From Fodinibacter sp963811825 (GTDB lineage Bacteria; Actinomycetota; Actinomycetes; Actinomycetales; Dermatophilaceae): a stretch of 64,000 bases of DNA. The stretch spans positions 67,605 to 131,604 of the forward strand of contig CAWESS010000037.1 in assembly GCA_963811825.1 (NCBI GenBank). The letters run 5' to 3'. Shown in pieces: positions 60,153 to 64,000 of this stretch (position 1 is its first letter; each line of letters opens with the position of its first letter). The position numbers and the translations under genes were made by a program. The notes under the pieces were generated by a model. It was not told the DNA's origin. It worked only from the letters and a program-made list of their open reading frames with translations, and searched no databases.

Positions 60153-61936
60153 CTGGACCGGCGTGCAGCGTCGTGGAGAGCTTTGCTGTCGCCAAGGGGT
60201 GCCCGTGAGTCCGGGCCGGTCTGCCATGCCTCAAGGGCGGCTGCACAAGCGGCGACGATTCGTGTGTTGTCCCCGATGTCCTTCACCGCGATGCGCACCG
60301 TGCGGCCACGGTACTCCGACGACATGGGCGACAGGTCGCGCACAAAGATGTCGTGTCGTCGGCACTCGTGGACGAGTTGCGCGGCGCTCGGCCCACCACC
60401 CGGAAGGGTGATGTTGACAAAGTTCGCCACGGACTCCTGCACCACCAACCCCTCGTCCAGCCCGGTCAGGTCGGCGGCCAGCTGCCGACGCAGGGAATGC
60501 GTGCGCTGCCAGCAGCTCTCGTAGTACGCCGGGTCGCGCAGTGCGGCGACGGCGGCCACCTGGGCCGGAAGGCTGACCGGCCACGGGGGCGTCCACCGGC
60601 GAACCTCCGCCACGACACGTGGCGCGGCCACCAAGTACGCCGCCCGCATCCCTGACAACGCGTACATCTTCGACAGCGACGCGCACACCACCACGCGCGG
60701 GCTCGCCGACGCGACGCAAGCGAGGGACTGGTCCATCCCGACGTAGCCGATGTATGCCTCGTCGACCCACCAGCGGGTGCGCTCAGGTGCGTCGGCGATC
60801 ACTGTCCGAAGCTCCTCGGAGGGGGCATGCCTCCCGGTCGGGTTGTTGGGGTTGACCACCACGACAAGGTCGTACCTTCCGGACCCGACTACAGCCGAGA
60901 GCCGTGCCGGGTCGATTCGCCAGTCCTCGTCGCGACGCAACCGGAAGCGGTCCACGTGGCAGCCGATCACCCGTTCGCTGACGTGGGCGTACTCCCCGTA
61001 GCCGGGGTCGACCAGCAGCACCCGGCTTCGTTGCGTCAGCCACAGCCCGAATGCCCGGAAGATCAGGTCCGAGGAACCGGCGCCCACGGCCACGGCCCCT
61101 ACTGGCAGATCACGTGCAGCGGCGACCTCCGCGATCAGGCCCCCCGCGTCGGTAGGGGGCGAGGTTTGCGCGCACCACGCAGGATCCTCCGCGAGCGCCG
61201 CAAGGACGCCCGGTGCTGGCGCGAACCAGGCATCGAGCACATCCGCAGCGACCACCTGCTTCCTGCGGTCCAGGGTGCGAAAGTCCGCTCCGATGGCGGC
61301 GAACGACGCGCCGCCGTGTTCGCAGCCATCCGGCCTGGGCGAAAACTCCGCGTCGAGTTGCCAATCCACCTGCGAGCGCCAACCATTCACCATCGCCGAA
61401 TACGGTCCCAGTGCCAGTTGCGTGAGAGCGGCAACCTTCGCGGTCATCACCTCGAATGACACGGACCCGCTGACGATCCTGCGGCCAACAGGACGCAGCC
61501 CGAACGTCCCGTACATGTCGAGGAGGTCGGTGCGTCCCATTGCCACGATCGTGCGCCCACCCCTGGAGGAAACCCACCGAAGCACCCCGTACATCAACAG
61601 CGTCGCCACCCCGAATTCCCGCCAAGCGGGATCGACAGTGAGAATTCGAACCTCGAAGACATCGTCCTCGTCCAACAGCGGCAACTCCTCGCGCGCCAGG
61701 TACTTGTCCAGCCCGAAGCGCCCAGCCCACGGAGGAGTCACACTGACGAAGCCAAGCCGATCAGCTCCGCTTGCCACGACCAGGTAGGCATTGTCACCAT
61801 CCAAGCCGTCGAGAAGACGCCGGTCGGCGTTCGTCGGATGCTGCCCCAACTCCTCCGCGTACACCCGGTGGCGCACCTGGTAGATCCAGTCGAGGTCCTG
61901 CGCAGTAGCACCACGCATCTGCAGTTTCCGGCCCAT
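60149..61936 (-). CDS. GNAT-like acyltransferase fused to class I/II aminotransferase (HisC/CobD-like)
   Basis: The 595-residue protein has two parts. Residues 1-180 form a GNAT-like domain (YQVRHRVYAEELGQHPTN, FEVRILTVDPAWREFGVATL), reminiscent of autoinducer- or N-acyl-amino-acid-synthase folds. Residues 215-590 are a fold-type I PLP enzyme like HisC/CobD: VGAGSSDLIFRAFGLWL, VVVNPNNPTGRHAPSEEL, RWWVDEAYIGYV and CASLSKMYALSGMRAAY, with the PLP lysine at about 422. GAGAGGG six bases before ATG 61936 supports the start. It is coupled to the CdsA-like gene. The reaction is unknown; an aminolipid or headgroup pathway is only an inference. Confidence 0.83.
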   Translation of the reverse strand: MGRKLQMRGATAQDLDWIYQVRHRVYAEELGQHPTNADRRLLDGLDGDNAYLVVASGADRLGFVSVTPPWAGRFGLDKYLAREELPLLDEDDVFEVRILTVDPAWREFGVATLLMYGVLRWVSSRGGRTIVAMGRTDLLDMYGTFGLRPVGRRIVSGSVSFEVMTAKVAALTQLALGPYSAMVNGWRSQVDWQLDAEFSPRPDGCEHGGASFAAIGADFRTLDRRKQVVAADVLDAWFAPAPGVLAALAEDPAWCAQTSPPTDAGGLIAEVAAARDLPVGAVAVGAGSSDLIFRAFGLWLTQRSRVLLVDPGYGEYAHVSERVIGCHVDRFRLRRDEDWRIDPARLSAVVGSGRYDLVVVVNPNNPTGRHAPSEELRTVIADAPERTRWWVDEAYIGYVGMDQSLACVASASPRVVVCASLSKMYALSGMRAAYLVAAPRVVAEVRRWTPPWPVSLPAQVAAVAALRDPAYYESCWQRTHSLRRQLAADLTGLDEGLVVQESVANFVNITLPGGGPSAAQLVHECRRHDIFVRDLSPMSSEYRGRTVRIAVKDIGDNTRIVAACAAALEAWQTGPDSRAPLGDSKALHDAARRSR

Positions 61937-62594
61937 GTGGAACCCTCTCACGCGGGAAGCGCAGCACACAGTGGATCGGCTCTCAAACGAGCCGAGCGGC
62001 ATCAACCTAGCGGCCACTTAGCGCATTTCTCGTTGCATGTTCGGGTGAGTGGCGGTCGGACGGTCACATCAACCCCAGCGAACCGCATTGAGTACCAGGA
62101 CTCACCACGGCCCGGAAGTCGAACGCCATGGTGAGGCGCACGCCCCGGCTCTTCTCCCCCGGTCATTCCGGAACGGCAGCGCCGCCGCAACCGTGACGCT
62201 TTCCTACGCCGGCGTCGTCACGCTCCTTGCCCTTTCGGCTGCGGTGGCCGACGCGGCAGCGGGACCCGATGCCGACGGCAGCTTCTTCTTCGGTTTCACG
62301 ATGCTCGCGACGATGCCGCCAGGCGCGGCTCTCACCGAAGGACCCGAGGCCCGACCGACCGAGGTGAGCCCATCGCCGCGGCGGCCGCCCGACGCTCCCT
62401 GCGCCGGCTCACGCAGGACAAGGGCCAGCGCTGCAGTCGACCCTGGTGGCGAGGTCGATCTGAAGGGGTCGGCAGGAAACGGCTCACCGACACGGTGCAG
62501 CCGGCGGACCCCGCTGCCGTCATCGACCACTACGAGCGAGTCGTGCGGTTACCGACGTCGTGACTGAAAACGGACCGCGATCGCGCGGCGACGT
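61937..62594. other. Intergenic region with a possible small membrane-protein remnant
   Basis: In 62128-62360 a plus-strand frame reads VTLSYAGVVTLLALSAAVAD then GPDADGSFFFGFTMLATMPP, which looks like one helix pair of a small SCO4225-like membrane protein. Its start is in another frame and its end runs into Pro/Ser/Arg-rich sequence, so I treat it as a fragment. The rest shows no supported gene. Confidence 0.35.
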
Positions 62595-62638
62595 GGTCAT
62601 TTCGGGCCACAGACACCTGCTCGTGCGGCGAGTACCGT
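62595..62638 (+). promoter_or_regulatory. Promoter with shared upstream element before the secreted protein
   Basis: GGTCATTTCGGGC (62595-62607), -35 CAGACA (62610-62615), 17-bp spacer and -10 TACCGT (62633-62638). The arrangement is the same as upstream of the ABM-like gene. Confidence 0.65.
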
Positions 62639-62690
62639 CCGAACCGACCCACCTTGGGCCGGAGTGCTCACAAAAACCACTGGGGCAGCC

Positions 62691-63478
62691 ATGAAGACCA
62701 CCGCCCGAACTTCTACCCTCTGGCCCTGGTGGCAGCATTCGCCCTTGGGCTCGCCGGACTAGGGGCGTCGACGGCCGCCGCCGAAACCGGGGAGGTGCAG
62801 TACGACTGCCAGTTCTTTGTCGGAAACCTGGAAGAGGACGACGGCACCAAGAGCGACGGGATTGCCACGGCATCGTTCGACACCTCCATTCCCGACGGCC
62901 TCGTGGTCGACATCGGCCAACGCGTCACGCTCGAGCCATTCACCGGCACCATCGCTCTTCCCGAGGGCTTCGTCACGATGCTCCGGGCGAATGGATTCAC
63001 CTCGATGGAAGGCGTCGGCAACCCGTTCCTCCTCATCGAACAAGCTGAGGAAGAACTGTCGGCGTACTTCGACTTCGGCCCCGTTGACTTGCCGGGCGAG
63101 GGTGGGCTCACCCTCGAAGTCTCAGGGGAAGCCGACAGCTATCGCGTTCAGGACGAGGGGGTCCACAGCATCCTCCTTCCCGAGTTCCACCTCTTCCTCA
63201 ACACCAACGAGGGCCAGCCAGACGCACTCATCTCCTGCTGGAGCGAGGACGACATCGTGGTCGACGCGTTCACCGCCCGGCAGGTCACTGCCACGCCTGC
63301 CCCGACCGTAACCGTCACGACCTCCGCCCCGGTGCGCCCCGTGCTGGTCCAGACCGACACCACCCAGGGTGACAGCGCCGCCGTCGCCCCGGCGCTCAGC
63401 GCCACCGGCCTCCTCGCCCTCGCCGCCGCGGCCATCGGGCTTGGACGCGCCCGCCACCCGTCGCCGCGCCGTCACTGA
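62691..63478 (+). CDS. Secreted protein with possible C-terminal sorting signal, one frameshift
   Basis: ATG 62691 begins MKTTARTSTL; about 30 bases in, one base seems to be missing and the signal peptide continues as LALVAAFALGLAGLGASTAAA in the next frame (about 262 residues in all). The mature part starts with EVQYDCQFFVGNLEEDDG; its two cysteines (Cys 52 and one in LISCWSEDD) may form a disulfide. The C-terminus has a Thr/Pro stretch, then LSATG, a hydrophobic run (LLALAAAAIGLG) and a basic tail (RARHPSPRRH), the form of a cell-wall sorting signal. A sortase gene follows after 16 bases. The fold is not recognised. Confidence 0.68.
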
Positions 63479-63494
63479 CCTGCGGTCGGCGCCG

Positions 63495-64000
63495 GTGACC
63501 TCGTGCGCTCCACCCACCCCCCGCCACCCTGACCGTCGAGGCCACCTCGCCTCGTGCGCGGTGGTGCTCGCGCTCCTCGGAGCCTGCGCGCCCGAACCCT
63601 CACCGACCTCCCCGCAGCCGGCCAGGCCCATCTTCGGCACCTGCACGCGCGCCCACGACCCCGCTGCCAACAGCACCGACCACTCCGACAGCGGCGCCCC
63701 AGACACCTGCCGTGCCGACACCCGCCCCATCGGCACTGACGCCCCCCACCGCCCGCATCGCCCAAGGCCGCCCCAGCGGAGATCCCCAACGGGTCATCGT
63801 GACGAGCCCACGTGGTCATCTGCTGGTCGACGCGCCCCTGGTCCGCACCCGTCTCGATCGCGAGGGGACGCTGGCTCCACCCCCCGGCGTCGCCGGGTGG
63901 ATCGCCGAGAGCGGCTGGCCCAAGCCCGGGTTCCCCGGCGCCTCCATCCTCGCGGGTCACATCAACACCCGCCGCAACGGGCCAGACACCTTCGCCCGGC
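63495..64000 (+). CDS. Class E/F-type sortase, N-terminal part (cut by window end), one frameshift
   Basis: GTG 63495 begins VTSCAPPTPRHPDRRG, followed by a lipoprotein-like signal (CAVVLALLGACAPEPSP). A Pro/Thr linker (PLPTAPTTPTAAPQTPAV) reads in another frame after one extra base near 63640. The sortase barrel then starts: PQRVIVTSPRGHLLVDAPLV, GVAGWIAESGWPKPGFPGAS and LAGHINTRRNGPDTFAR, the last holding the conserved His of the active site (family GHVD region). The catalytic Cys and Arg would lie beyond the window. It adjoins the putative substrate, as sortase genes often do. Confidence 0.8.
   Translation, partial: MTSCAPPTPRHPDRRGHLASCAVVLALLGACAPEPSPTSPQPARPIFGTCTRAHDPAANSTDHSDSGAPDTCRADTRPIGTDAPHRPHRPRPPQRRSPTGHRDEPTWSSAGRRAPGPHPSRSRGDAGSTPRRRRVDRRERLAQARVPRRLHPRGSHQHPPQRARHLRP

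Overview
The window is high-GC actinobacterial chromosome. Gene order and protein style (sir-cysH-cysD-cysN-cysG, dxs next to a DUF3000/RNase D/fadAB block, hemY-hemQ for coproporphyrin-dependent haem, a mycothiol-type maleylpyruvate isomerase fold, 13E12/DUF222-HNH and AbiEi/DUF559-type genes) suggest a member of the Micrococcales, most like Intrasporangiaceae. The species cannot be named from sequence alone.

Layout. 1-930: 3' end of aconitase. 1011-2545: a RibD/DHFR-like reductase and a secreted FnIII protein. 2563-8496 (minus): assimilatory sulfate reduction operon sir-cysH-cysD-cysN-cysG with tight overlaps. 8645-9091: a LexA-box-controlled small gene. 9221-15019: a secreted FnIII protein with a TP-rich linker, a membrane PAS-GGDEF-EAL protein and an ECF-type sigma factor. 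15144-21785: dxs, a TIGR03083 protein, a DksA/TraR zinc-finger protein, a broken DUF222-HNH gene and an epimerase. 21901-28993 (minus): HTH-MurA-like enzyme, fadB-fadA with an upstream operator, RNase D, DUF3000. 29083-32753: EamA transporter, hemE, GNAT and a broken APC permease. 32805-38224: ACT protein, SRPBCC/TetR divergent pair with a shared dyad, a 54-aa zinc-ribbon protein, an S41-type peptidase and a DUF4349 lipoprotein. 38394-42282: hemY-hemQ, a DUF559 nuclease-like gene flanked by 71-bp inverted hairpin repeats, msrB. 42439-49283: LigD (polymerase-ligase), alpha/beta hydrolase, S8 protease. 49388-54111: pyrimidine reductase, PPK2, AidB-like dehydrogenase, YihY. 54218-54523: tRNA-Gly, -Cys, -Val. 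54576-59115: ABM-like protein, flavodoxin, kinase, pabB-pabC, TIGR02611 protein and tRNA-Val(CAC). 59358-61936 (minus): CdsA-like protein and a GNAT-aminotransferase fusion. 62691-64000: a secreted protein with a C-terminal sorting-like signal beside a class E/F sortase cut by the window edge.

How parts work together. The cys genes supply sulfide and the sirohaem needed by Sir; hemE, hemY and hemQ are haem synthesis steps; fadA-fadB carry out the last three beta-oxidation steps; pabB-pabC make p-aminobenzoate. Many genes, including housekeeping ones such as dxs and cysG, carry single-base frameshifts. Lengths return to multiples of three when the inferred extra or missing base is corrected, which points to sequence errors more than to decay.

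Most noteworthy non-gene signals: the inverted hairpin repeats around the DUF559 gene; a 13-bp element (GGTCATTTCGGGC) set immediately upstream of the -35 of three unlinked promoters; an exact actinobacterial SOS box; two operator-like dyads; and an over-represented octamer GGATGCCG.
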